From positions 248,001 through 312,000 of the forward strand of contig JADKID010000015.1 of the NCBI GenBank assembly GCA_016721425.1: a DNA stretch of 64,000 bases. The letters are read 5' to 3'. Below, piece by piece: positions 37,518 to 45,867 of the stretch. This DNA is from Bryobacterales bacterium. GTDB taxonomy: Bacteria; Acidobacteriota; Terriglobia; Bryobacterales; Bryobacteraceae. A program made the translations under genes and the position numbers. The notes under the pieces are model-generated. The model had not been told where the DNA came from. It did not search any database and saw nothing but the letters and a program-made list of their open reading frames with translations. Within the stretch, counting starts at the first letter, position 1. The number at the start of each line of letters is the position of its first letter.

Positions 37518-37955
37518 CTAAGCTTGACTGGCGCGGTGCGGTCCGTGGCAGGGTAGGTGTGGGTAGATCTCGGTGTAGAGGGGCAGGTCCACGACAATCC
37601 CGGCGTCGGAGATATTCAATCGCATCGCTGGCCGGCCGTAGACCGAGTCGGGCTGGGCTGTGACCACGTGGGCCCACGGAATCCGGATCGGGCGAAAGCG
37701 GAATATCGCGGAGACGCGCAGATAGAGGGCGTCGTCCTGCAACGCCGCATCCGCGCAGCGGCGGAAGCGAATTGAATTCACGCGGATGGTCTCGCGGCGA
37801 TGGGTCCAGAGCTGCGGTTCGGGGTTGCAGGCGTAACGGGATTCCAGCTTGTGCCAGCCGGAGAGCTCAGCGAACAACCAGGCTACGGCGCGGAAGCCCG
37901 CGTAGAGGCTCACGAGGCAGGTTGTCAGGATCAGTAGGACGAATGGGGCCGACAT
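37518..37955 (-). CDS. Small membrane-anchored protein of unknown function
   Basis: 145 residues from ATG 37955. One N-terminal transmembrane helix (about 4-22, FVLLILTTCLVSLYAGFRAV) is followed by a soluble domain with IRFRRCADAALQDDALYLRVSAIFRFRPIRIPWAHV (in parts), a PH-like pattern of a hydrophobic beta sheet with basic residues. It starts 14 bases after the dut stop and is likely its operon partner. The open frame continues far upstream through dut and thyX but only as a shadow. Confidence 0.65.
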   Translation of the reverse strand: MSAPFVLLILTTCLVSLYAGFRAVAWLFAELSGWHKLESRYACNPEPQLWTHRRETIRVNSIRFRRCADAALQDDALYLRVSAIFRFRPIRIPWAHVVTAQPDSVYGRPAMRLNISDAGIVVDLPLYTEIYPHLPCHGPHRASQA

Positions 37956-37969
37956 GCCTACGCCTCTCT

Positions 37970-38401
37970 CTACCGCCCGCTGGAGCCGAAGCCGCCGGCG
38001 CCGCGGGTGGTCTCGTCCAACTCCACTTCCTCCCATTCCACGGCTTCGTAGCGGGCGATCACCATCTGGGCGATGCGGTCGCCTTTGTGGACCTGATAGG
38101 GCTCGCGGCCGAGGTTGAGGAGGATGACGCGGATCTCGCCGCGATAGCCGGGGTCGATGGTGGCGGGGGAGTTGGGGAGGGTGATGGCGTGCTTGAGGGC
38201 TAGGCCGCTGCGGGGGCGGATCTGGGCCTCGTAGCCGGGGGGGAGCGCGATGGCGAGGCCGGTGGGGACGAGGGCGGGCACGTTGGGCTGGAGTTGCACA
38301 TCGGCCAGGGACTTGAGGTCGAGGCCGGCGTCCTCCTCCGGGCCGTGGGCGTAGACGGGGAGCTCGGCGTCGGGGTGGAGGCGCTGGATTCGTAGTTTCA
38401 T
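37970..38401 (-). CDS. dut: dUTP diphosphatase
   Basis: Hydrolyses dUTP to dUMP, preventing uracil incorporation and feeding dTMP synthesis. 143 residues, normal for the trimeric enzyme. All five motifs are present: AGLDLKS (1), PRSGLALKH (2), ATIDPGYRGEI with the catalytic Asp (3), GDRIAQMVI (4) and the C-terminal RGAGGFGSSGR lid (5). The start codon abuts that of the divergent ThyX-like gene, which uses the product. Confidence 0.97.
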   Translation of the reverse strand: MKLRIQRLHPDAELPVYAHGPEEDAGLDLKSLADVQLQPNVPALVPTGLAIALPPGYEAQIRPRSGLALKHAITLPNSPATIDPGYRGEIRVILLNLGREPYQVHKGDRIAQMVIARYEAVEWEEVELDETTRGAGGFGSSGR

Positions 38402-38413
38402 GCGGGTCTTCGC

Positions 38414-38420
38414 TATGATA
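38414..38420. promoter_or_regulatory. Back-to-back -10-like elements between dut and thyX
   Basis: tatgata (38414-38420) reads as a -10 TATGAT rightwards, and its complement offers TATCAT leftwards. Both genes start within about 20 bases, so any rightward transcript from this element would be nearly leaderless (the in-frame GTG at 38427 is ~8 bases after the hexamer). Suggestive only. Confidence 0.3.
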
Positions 38421-39845
38421 ACAGCCGTGTCCCGAGTGATCTCCGTTGGGCCGATGCCGCCCGAAAAACTTGCCTACGCGCTGGCCCGCTACAGCCGGTC
38501 GCCTGATTCGATCCGGGAGTCCGTGGAGTGGGTGCGGTCGCACGATTCCTCGAAATTCCTGGAGAGTTTTTACTTCCAGTACGGCCACGCCTCCATCGCG
38601 GATCTGGGGCACCTGGCGTTGTGCTTTGAGGGCACGAGCGAGGTGGCTGCCATCGAGATTGAGGATGAGCAGTTGTGGGACGGGCAGGCGCGATCGTCGC
38701 GCTATCAGGATTTTTCGAAGTCCGGATTTGTGACGCCTCCGGAACTGGATGCGGCGCAGGCGGCTGCCTATCAGGAGGCCGGTAAAAAGCTGCTGGCCGG
38801 CTACCGCGAGATTCACGGGCGGGCCTATGAGCATCTGTGCGCGCAGTTGCCGAAGCCGGAGGGGATGAAGGCGGATGCGTATCAGCGCAACCTGACGGCA
38901 AGGGCGTTTGACGTGGCGCGGTATCTGCTGTTTTTGGGGATTCCGACGGGCGTTGGGCAGGTGACGAGTATTCGCACGCTGGAAAAGCAGATCCGGCGGC
39001 TGAAGGCTAGCTCGTATGCCGAGGTGCGAGATTTGGGGGCCGAGGCGGCGGCGGCCTGCGCGGCGCAGCCGCATTGCGTGTGGGGGAGCGAGGCGCAGGA
39101 GCCCGTGGCGCCGACGCTGGCGAAGTACGTTGAGCCGGACGGTTATCCGGGGCGGGCCGTGGGCGAACTGGCGGCGTGGGCCGCGCAGAATCTGCCGGCC
39201 TCCGGGGGGCGGGCGGCCGCGCCTGTGGAGTTGACGAAGTGCGTGGAGCCTTTGGCGCAGATTGCGGCCACCTTGCTGTATGCGGCGACGGATTGGCCGT
39301 TCCAGGATCTGCACGAATTGACGGCTGGTTGGAGCCGGGCGCGGCAGGTCGAGATTCTCGACGTGGCGTTGCAGAGCCGGTCGCGCCGGGATGATCTGCT
39401 GCGCGAGTTCCGGGGCGGGCCGTATGCCTACGACATGCTGATCGATATCGGCGCCTACCGGGATATGCACCGGCACCGGCGGTGCCATCAGACGCGGCAG
39501 GCGTATACGTGGAAGCACGGGTTCTCGACGCCGGCGGTGATCGGCGAGGCTGGGCTCACGGAGATGTACGAAAGTGCGCTGGCGAGCGCACGGGCGAGTG
39601 CAGCCGAACTGCCGGAGCTGGCCGGGCACTACCTGCTGCCGTTTGCGATGAAGGGCCGGTTTCTGTTCCAGATGGACTTTGCGGAGGCGGAGTACATCTC
39701 CAAGCTGCGGAGCGGCGTGAAGGGGCACTTCAGCTATCGCGACGTGGCGTGGCGGATGAAGACGGAGATGGACCGTGTGGAGCCGGAACTGGGTCGTTTG
39801 ATTGACGCGACGCCGCCCTGGGTGGAAGATCCGCTGGTGCGGTGA
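38415..39845 (+). CDS. thyX: ThyX-like FAD-dependent thymidylate synthase, long two-domain form
   Basis: Would methylate dUMP to dTMP using methylene-tetrahydrofolate and FADH2. About 476 residues, roughly double classical ThyX (~220-250), and built from two ThyX-like halves. The N-terminal half has FQYGHASIADLGHLAL and QARSSRYQDFS, matching the GHxS and SxRY elements but lacking RHR (the place reads IEDEQLWDGQ). The C-terminal half has YRDMHRHRRCHQTRQAYT, which carries an RHR motif, and SYRDVAWRM near the end. So the signature residues appear split between halves. The ATG at 38400 overlaps the dut start; 38415 or GTG 38427 is more probable. dut is divergent next door. Confidence 0.85.
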   Translation: MITAVSRVISVGPMPPEKLAYALARYSRSPDSIRESVEWVRSHDSSKFLESFYFQYGHASIADLGHLALCFEGTSEVAAIEIEDEQLWDGQARSSRYQDFSKSGFVTPPELDAAQAAAYQEAGKKLLAGYREIHGRAYEHLCAQLPKPEGMKADAYQRNLTARAFDVARYLLFLGIPTGVGQVTSIRTLEKQIRRLKASSYAEVRDLGAEAAAACAAQPHCVWGSEAQEPVAPTLAKYVEPDGYPGRAVGELAAWAAQNLPASGGRAAAPVELTKCVEPLAQIAATLLYAATDWPFQDLHELTAGWSRARQVEILDVALQSRSRRDDLLREFRGGPYAYDMLIDIGAYRDMHRHRRCHQTRQAYTWKHGFSTPAVIGEAGLTEMYESALASARASAAELPELAGHYLLPFAMKGRFLFQMDFAEAEYISKLRSGVKGHFSYRDVAWRMKTEMDRVEPELGRLIDATPPWVEDPLVR

Positions 39846-39875
39846 TTCCGAGCCCTCGGACTCTACAATGGATGT

Positions 39876-40745
39876 ATGGTCCGAATCTGTGTGCTGGCGC
39901 TGATTGCCGTGGTGGCGGCGGCGCAAGATTTCTCGCAAGTGAAGATCGAGCGGGCTGGCGCGGGTTACCGTTTCACGGAAGGTCCGGCGTGGTCGCACGA
40001 CGGGTACCTGCTGTTCAGCGATATTCCGAACGACCGTCTGCATAAGCTGGTGCCGGGTAAGGGCATCGAGCTGGTACGCGAGGGGACTGGCGGCGGCAAC
40101 GGCAACGCGATCGACGAGAAGGGCCGCGTGATCACCTGCGAGGGCGACAGCCGGCGCGTGACGCGGCGCAACGCGAAGGGTGACGTCGAGGTGCTGGCGG
40201 AGCGGTTTGAGGGCAAGCGGCTGAACGCGCCGAACGACGTAGTGGTGCGCAAGGACGGCAACATCTACTTCACGGATCCGGCGTTTGGGAAGCAGGACGA
40301 CACCAAGGAGCTGCCTTTTTACGGGGTGTACCGGATCACCTCGAAGGGCGAGCTGAGCGTGGTTGCGCGGAGTGACAAGCGGCCGAACGGGATCGCACTT
40401 TCTCCGAATGGTCGGCTGCTGTATGTGGCCGGATCGGATGAGCGGGTGATCCGCGTGTACGACTTGGACCGAAGCGGCGCGGCGACGAATGAGCGGGTGC
40501 TGATCACGGGCATCGACGGCGTACCGGACGGTCTCAAGACGGACGAGAAGGGCAACATCTACGTGGCTTGCCGGGGCATTGCCATCTATACGCCGGGCGG
40601 GCAGTTCATTCACATGATCGAGCTGGCGGAGAAGCCCTCGAACCTGGTGTTTGGCGACGGGGATTTGCAGGGGCTGTTTGTGACGGCGCGGGGCATGTTG
40701 CTGCACATCCGGCTGGACGTCAAGGGCTGGAGTTCGACACAGTGA
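39876..40745 (+). CDS. Exported SMP-30/gluconolactonase-like protein
   Basis: 289 residues, signal peptide MVRICVLALIAVVAAA. Six-bladed beta-propeller of the SMP-30/LRE family hydrolysing sugar lactones with Ca2+/Zn2+: GYRFTEGPAWSHDGYLLFSD with the metal-ligand Glu, GGGNGNAIDEKGRVITCEG, LNAPNDVVVRKDGNIYFTDPAFG (in parts; Asn ligand), RPNGIALSPNGRLLYVAGSD and GVPDGLKTDEKGNIYVAC (Asp ligand). First gene of a coupled run with the NUDIX and mutS2 genes. Confidence 0.93.
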   Translation: MVRICVLALIAVVAAAQDFSQVKIERAGAGYRFTEGPAWSHDGYLLFSDIPNDRLHKLVPGKGIELVREGTGGGNGNAIDEKGRVITCEGDSRRVTRRNAKGDVEVLAERFEGKRLNAPNDVVVRKDGNIYFTDPAFGKQDDTKELPFYGVYRITSKGELSVVARSDKRPNGIALSPNGRLLYVAGSDERVIRVYDLDRSGAATNERVLITGIDGVPDGLKTDEKGNIYVACRGIAIYTPGGQFIHMIELAEKPSNLVFGDGDLQGLFVTARGMLLHIRLDVKGWSSTQ

Positions 40746-41188
40746 GCGGCCAGGGCACGGAGAGCCGGCGGTATCCGGTGCGGCCGATGCTGGGCGTGGG
40801 CGCGGTGGTGTTTCGCGGGGATGCGGTGCTGCTGATTGAGCGCGGTCAGGAGCCGTTGAAGGGCTGGTGGACATTGCCGGGCGGCATGGTGGAGGTGGGG
40901 GAGCGGCTGGAGTGCGCGGTGCGGCGGGAGATTCTGGAAGAGACGGGGCTGACGATCCGGCCGGTGGAAGTGGCCGCGCTGTTTGAGCGGATCATGCCGG
41001 ACGCCGAGGGGCGGACCGAGTACCACTACGTGATTGTGGATTATCTGTGCGAGTACGAGAGCGGCGAACTGGCGGCGGCGAGCGACGTGGCGGGGGCGGC
41101 ATGGGTGCCGCTGGACCGGATACATGAGTTGAAGATGGCGCCGGGCACTCCGCCGGTGATCGAGAAGGGTTTGCGGTTGAGGCGATGA
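40742..41188 (+). CDS. NUDIX hydrolase
   Basis: 148 residues from GTG 40742, which overlaps the preceding stop as GTGA. The NUDIX box is complete: GGMVEVGERLECAVRREILEETGL fits Gx5Ex7REUxEExGU (quoted family pattern). Hydrolyses a nucleoside diphosphate linked to another moiety; the VGAVVF...LLIERG opening and WWTLPGG are like ADP-ribose or house-cleaning NUDIX enzymes. Its stop overlaps the mutS2 ATG. Coupling with mutS2 hints at a nucleotide-pool or repair role, but this is only position. Confidence 0.93.
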   Translation: MSGQGTESRRYPVRPMLGVGAVVFRGDAVLLIERGQEPLKGWWTLPGGMVEVGERLECAVRREILEETGLTIRPVEVAALFERIMPDAEGRTEYHYVIVDYLCEYESGELAAASDVAGAAWVPLDRIHELKMAPGTPPVIEKGLRLRR

Positions 41189-43602
41189 ATCAAGAGAGCC
41201 TGGAACTGTTGGAATACGAGCGGCTGCGCGCGCTGGTGGGCCGCTATGTGGCGAGCACGGCGGGGCGGAAGCTGCTGGCGATGGTGCATCCGCGGCTGGA
41301 CCGGGGGCGGCTGGAATCCGAACTGGCAGAGGCGGCCGAGGCGATCGCGTATTTGAACGACGCATCGAGGCCGCCGACGCGCGGCGGCGACATGCCGGTG
41401 CGGTTGAAGTTTGAGGGGCTGCCGGATGTGAGCGAGGCGGCGGCGAAGCTGCGGATTGACGGCACGGTGCTGGAGGGGTTGGAGATCAGCGCGCTGGCTA
41501 CCGTGCTGGAGCGGGCCACCGAGGTGCGGCAGGCGCTGGCCGGGCGTGGGGCGCAGTTTCCGAAGCTCACGCTGCTGGCGGCGGAGATCGGCGATTTCCG
41601 GCAGGCGCTGCGGGAGATCTCGGGCAAGATCCTGCCGGATGGGTCGCTTTCTGATGACGCCAGCGTGGCGCTGCGGCGGATCCGGCGGGACATGGAGCGG
41701 CAGCGGCACGACATCACGGATTCGCTGGAGCGGTTTTTGAAGGCGCACCGCGATGACGGGTTGTTGCAGGAAGAGTTTGTGGCGATCCGCAACGACCGGT
41801 TTGTGGTTCCGATTGTGCCGGGCGCGAAACGCAAGCTGCCGGGCGTGGTTCATGCGGCGAGCAGCAGCGGGCAGACGCTGTTTCTGGAGCCGATGGAGAC
41901 CATCGATCTCAACAACGATCTGGTGCGGTTGCAAGAGGAAGAGATCCGGGAGACGTACCGAATTCTGCGCGACATGACGGACCGCCTGCGGGAGCATGCG
42001 CCGGAGATCCGGGCGGCGGCGCGGGCGCTGGCGGTGCTGGACCTGATCTTTGCCAAAGCGCGGTTTGCGGAGGACTTCCGGTGTGTGATTCCACGGTTTT
42101 CGCCGGAAGAGAGTCCACGGCTGATGTTGAACGGAGCGCGTCATCCGCTGTTAGAGGACGTGCTGCGGCGGCAGCAGAAGCGTGTGGTGCCGGTGTCGTT
42201 TGAGTTGGACGAATCGAAGCGCACGCTGCTGATCAGCGGCCCGAACACGGGCGGCAAGACTGTGGCGATGAAGACGGTGGGGCTGCTGGCGCTGATGGCG
42301 CAAAGCGGGTTGCCGGTGCCGGCGGAGGAGGCGGAGTTTCCGCTGTTCGACGACGTGCTGGCCGATATTGGCGACAACCAGAGCATCGAGCAGAGCCTTT
42401 CGAGCTTTGGCGCGCACGTGGCGCGGATCAAGGAGATGGTGGAGGCGGCGACGTCGGGGGCGCTGGTGCTGCTGGACGAACTGGGGCGGGCGACGGATCC
42501 GGAGGAGGGCGGCGCGCTGGGCGTGGCGATATTGGATGAATTCCGGCAACATGGCGCGTTCACGCTGGCGTCGACGCACCTGCTGGCGTTGAAGGTGTAT
42601 GGGGCGAATACGCCGGGCGTGTTGAATGCGTCGATGGGATTCAACGAGGAGACGCTGGAGCCGACGTATCTGTTGCGGACGGGGGCTCCGGGGAAGTCGG
42701 CCGGGTTGGATATTGCGACACGGCTGGGGCTGCCGCAGCGCTTGATTGAGCGGGCGCGCGGGGCGATGTCCTCGACAGAGAGGGACATCGCACAGTTCCT
42801 GAATCAGTTGGAGAGCAAGATCAGCGAAGTGTCGGCCGAGGCGGGGGAGTTGCGGCGGCAGAAGACGGAGTTGGAGGAGCGCGAGCGGCAGTTGCTGGTG
42901 GAGATGGAGAAGCGCGAGAAGCGGCGGCAGCGCGAGTTTGAAGAGGGCGCGGCCGAGGCGCAGAAGCGATTTGAACAGCAGGCGCGGGAGGCGATTGAGA
43001 GCGCGCTCTCGGCGCCGGAGCAGCGCAAGGTGGCGGAGAAGGTGCTGCGGCAGGTGGCCAGGACGAAGCGCGAGTTTCAGGAGTCCGTGGAGACGCTGGG
43101 GCAGCGGGACACGCCGAAGAAGCAGGCGCCGAAGGATCAGATCAAAGAGGGCGGGCGGGTGCGGCTGCGCGACGTGAGCGGTCCGGCGCGGGTGCGGAAG
43201 ATCCTGGCGAACGGGATGCTCGACGTGGAGGTGGGATTTCTGAAGATGCAGGTCCCGATGAGCGAGGTGACGGAAGTGTTGCCGGATGCGGGGCCGCAGA
43301 ACACGATGCTGCCGAAGGGCGTGACGTTCACGGCGGGGCCGCGGTGGGACACGCTGACGCGGGAGATCAACCTGATTGGGAAGCATGCGGAAGAGGCGCT
43401 GGAAGAGGTGGACCGGTTTTTGGATTCCGCGTATATGGCGGGGGTGATGCGCGTGCGCGTTGTGCATGGGCACGGCATGGGCGTGCTGCGGCGGATGGTG
43501 CACGACTTGTGCAAGGCGCACCCGCACGTGGAGAAGTTCTATGCGGGCGGACCGTCGGAGGGCGGCACGGGCGCTACGATTATTGAGCTAAAGGAGAGCT
43601 GA
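41185..43602 (+). CDS. mutS2: Endonuclease MutS2
   Basis: Branched-DNA/ribosome-collision processing ATPase that restrains homologous recombination or rescues ribosomes depending on species. 805 residues: N-terminal clamp/core helices, ATPase with Walker A GPNTGGKTVAMKT and Walker B ALVLLDELGRATDPEEGG, the STHLLALK switch, a long charged coiled coil (~535-650), the KOW-like VRLRDVSGPARVRKI segment and a C-terminal Smr domain with VVHGHGMGVLRRMVHDL. It lacks mismatch-recognition domain I, as expected for MutS2. Confidence 0.97.
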   Translation: MNQESLELLEYERLRALVGRYVASTAGRKLLAMVHPRLDRGRLESELAEAAEAIAYLNDASRPPTRGGDMPVRLKFEGLPDVSEAAAKLRIDGTVLEGLEISALATVLERATEVRQALAGRGAQFPKLTLLAAEIGDFRQALREISGKILPDGSLSDDASVALRRIRRDMERQRHDITDSLERFLKAHRDDGLLQEEFVAIRNDRFVVPIVPGAKRKLPGVVHAASSSGQTLFLEPMETIDLNNDLVRLQEEEIRETYRILRDMTDRLREHAPEIRAAARALAVLDLIFAKARFAEDFRCVIPRFSPEESPRLMLNGARHPLLEDVLRRQQKRVVPVSFELDESKRTLLISGPNTGGKTVAMKTVGLLALMAQSGLPVPAEEAEFPLFDDVLADIGDNQSIEQSLSSFGAHVARIKEMVEAATSGALVLLDELGRATDPEEGGALGVAILDEFRQHGAFTLASTHLLALKVYGANTPGVLNASMGFNEETLEPTYLLRTGAPGKSAGLDIATRLGLPQRLIERARGAMSSTERDIAQFLNQLESKISEVSAEAGELRRQKTELEERERQLLVEMEKREKRRQREFEEGAAEAQKRFEQQAREAIESALSAPEQRKVAEKVLRQVARTKREFQESVETLGQRDTPKKQAPKDQIKEGGRVRLRDVSGPARVRKILANGMLDVEVGFLKMQVPMSEVTEVLPDAGPQNTMLPKGVTFTAGPRWDTLTREINLIGKHAEEALEEVDRFLDSAYMAGVMRVRVVHGHGMGVLRRMVHDLCKAHPHVEKFYAGGPSEGGTGATIIELKES

Positions 43603-43607
43603 GGCGA

Positions 43608-45614
43608 CTATTTCAGGATCTGGAAGAGATTCGAGTAGTCGTCCGTCCAGGGGCGGAAGCCGGGCTTGGGCAGCATGGCTTCGCCGCCCGCCAGCGCGGG
43701 CGGCAGGTGGGCCGCAGCTTCCCTGGTCATGAGCAATGCCCAGTTGGAACGGCGGCAGACCAGATCGTCCTTGGGTGGTTTATAGCGGTACAGCAGCGCG
43801 GTGAGGCCGTAGTGGGCTGCCGCGGCGGCGATGACGGGGTCCAGGTCGAGGTGCGAGTTGGTGATGTGCACGGCGAGGATGCCGCCCGGCCTGACCTGAC
43901 GGAGGTAGGAGCCGATGGCCTCGAGTGTGACGAGATGCGTGGGGATGGAGTCGCCGGAGAAGGCGTCGAGGGCGAGGACGTCGAATTCCTGGCGGCCGTC
44001 GCGCTCCAGCATCAGGCGGCCATCGCCCATGACCATCTCGATGCTGGCGGCGGAATCTTTGAGGTAGGTGAACTCCGTGCGGGCGAGATCCACCATCTGC
44101 GGATTGATCTCGTAGATCCGCATGGTGTCGCCCTTCTGTCCGTAGGCGGCGAGAGTTCCGCAACCGAGGCCGACGACGCCGATCCTGCGGGCGCCCTGGC
44201 CCTGGGTGGCGAGGAGTGCGCGGCCGACGCCCGAATCGGGGCAGTAGTAGGCGGTGGGCCTGCGCCGCCAGGCCTCCGACATACCCTGCTCGCCGTGGTA
44301 GATCCGGCCGTGGAGGAGGGAGCGCATCGGCCCCACCTGTTTGTCCTGATACTCTTCCACGCGCAACTGGCTGTAGAAGTTCCGGACCACCTTGTGATAG
44401 TCCTCGACGTAATACGCGCCGATCTGCCAGAGCCAGACGCCGTAGGCGACGACCAGGGCGAGGGCGGCGAGGCGGAGCCAACGCCGGAGGTCTCCCCAGA
44501 GTACGACCAGCCAGAGCGCGGCGCAGAGCGCGAGTCCGATGGGGAACTCAAGGTAGGCGTTGAAGATCATCGGGGCCAGCAGGCCCACGAACAGGCCGCC
44601 GAGGGCGCCGCCCACCGACATCATGAGGTAGAACTTGGTGAGGTGGCGGGCGCCGGGCTTGCGGCGCACCATTTCTCCGTGGCACACCATGCAGACGACA
44701 AACAGAGCGGCTGAAAGTGCGGTCACGAGCATCTCGAGGGAGCCGCTGCCATCGTCGAGAATCCAGCCGACTCCGCCGAGTGCGAGCGGCAGCGCGGTGA
44801 GGAAGAGCGGCCGGTAGTAGAGCCGTGGGGCCTCGAAGCAGATGATGAAGCTCAGCAGGTAGAGGCTCAGCGGCAGCAGCCAGAGGAAGGGCACCGGGGC
44901 GACGTCCTGGGTGACGTGGCGCGTGATGGCGAGGAGCAGGATGGACGCGCAGGATGCGAGAGCGATCCAGAGCAAACTGATGCTCCAGCCGGGCCGTGCT
45001 TCTGCGTCTGATTGCCGGGCCACCGCGACGGCCTCGCCGCGGGCGGAGCGCCACGCGGTCCAGGCGCAGACGGAGGCGAAGACGACATAACCGGCGGACC
45101 AGATCCAACCCTGCCAGCGCACCGTCCAGTGGGGCTCGACCAGGAACGGATAGCTGACCAGGGCCAGCATGGATGCGACATTGGAGAGCGCGTAGAGGCG
45201 GTAGGGCATGGCGCCGGCGTGGGTGCGGCCATACCAGGCCTGGAGCAGCGGGCCGGTGGTGGAGAGCAGGAGATAGGGCAGGCCCACCATCAGCGCCAGC
45301 ACGCCGACGACGCCGAGGGCCGGTTGGGCCATGCTGACGCCCTTCCAGGAGGGATTGGCGCCAATGGGCAGCGCCACCAGGCTGAGGAGAAGAAGGGAAG
45401 AGTGGACGATGGCCTGGCGGTGCGCGGTGAGTTTTTCGTGCAGCCAGTGGGCGTAGAGGTAGCCCAGCAGGAGTGCCATTTGGAAGAAGACCATGCAGGC
45501 GCTCCACACGGATGCGCCGCCGCCGAACCAGGGCAGGATCATTTTGGCTGCGATGGGCTGGATCTGAAACAGCAGGAAGGCAGAGAGGAAGATCGTAAGA
45601 GCAAAAGGAACCAT
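43608..45614 (-). CDS. Membrane-fused spermidine synthase-like protein
   Basis: 668 residues. The N-terminal ~390 residues have about 10-12 hydrophobic helices (opening FALTIFLSAFLLFQIQPIAAK, a hallmark of this fused family); the remainder is a SpeE-like Rossmann domain with VVGLGCGTLAAYG, YEINPQMVDLAR, VMGDGRLML, and FDVLALDAFSGDSIPTHLVT (gate Asp region). Family name only: polyamine aminopropyl transfer in the membrane-fused form is unproven. Convergent with mutS2. Confidence 0.9.
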   Translation of the reverse strand: MVPFALTIFLSAFLLFQIQPIAAKMILPWFGGGASVWSACMVFFQMALLLGYLYAHWLHEKLTAHRQAIVHSSLLLLSLVALPIGANPSWKGVSMAQPALGVVGVLALMVGLPYLLLSTTGPLLQAWYGRTHAGAMPYRLYALSNVASMLALVSYPFLVEPHWTVRWQGWIWSAGYVVFASVCAWTAWRSARGEAVAVARQSDAEARPGWSISLLWIALASCASILLLAITRHVTQDVAPVPFLWLLPLSLYLLSFIICFEAPRLYYRPLFLTALPLALGGVGWILDDGSGSLEMLVTALSAALFVVCMVCHGEMVRRKPGARHLTKFYLMMSVGGALGGLFVGLLAPMIFNAYLEFPIGLALCAALWLVVLWGDLRRWLRLAALALVVAYGVWLWQIGAYYVEDYHKVVRNFYSQLRVEEYQDKQVGPMRSLLHGRIYHGEQGMSEAWRRRPTAYYCPDSGVGRALLATQGQGARRIGVVGLGCGTLAAYGQKGDTMRIYEINPQMVDLARTEFTYLKDSAASIEMVMGDGRLMLERDGRQEFDVLALDAFSGDSIPTHLVTLEAIGSYLRQVRPGGILAVHITNSHLDLDPVIAAAAAHYGLTALLYRYKPPKDDLVCRRSNWALLMTREAAAHLPPALAGGEAMLPKPGFRPWTDDYSNLFQILK

Positions 45615-45690
45615 TTTAATTCGGGGACGGTCTACTCAATTCCCAATTTCCCTCTGCGCAACGGCACGGCGCCGGGATTGTGGGTAGTGG

Positions 45691-45742
45691 CCCCCCCGAC
45701 TAAGATCCCACAGTGCGGTGTCTGCCGCCTAGTTTGGGGGGG
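45691..45742 (-). terminator. Hairpin downstream of the hydrogenase operon
   Basis: cccccccgacta (45691-45702) pairs with tagtttggggggg (45730-45742) leaving one bulged T and one G-T pair, around a 27-base loop. It lies about 125 bases past the stop of the hydrogenase large-subunit gene on the minus strand. No U-tract follows. Confidence 0.4.
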
Positions 45743-45867
45743 AGCCGCGGCGTCAGCCACGCCGGCGTCGGACCTTCCTGAACCCATGGTGCGCCGAACC
45801 CGAAGTTGGGACCAGTGGCGCATGTCATGAATTGGAGCTGACGATTGTCACCTGGCAGGCGGGGCAA

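Noticed and set aside
37518..40874. 1118-codon minus-strand frame
   Set aside because: Only its last 145 codons are a plausible gene; the rest is Arg/Pro/His-rich shadow of thyX, SMP-30 and dut.
45615..45867. Possible small gene between the spermidine-synthase-like gene and hydA
   Set aside because: Only short frames without motifs; the stretch is better explained by the terminator-like hairpin.
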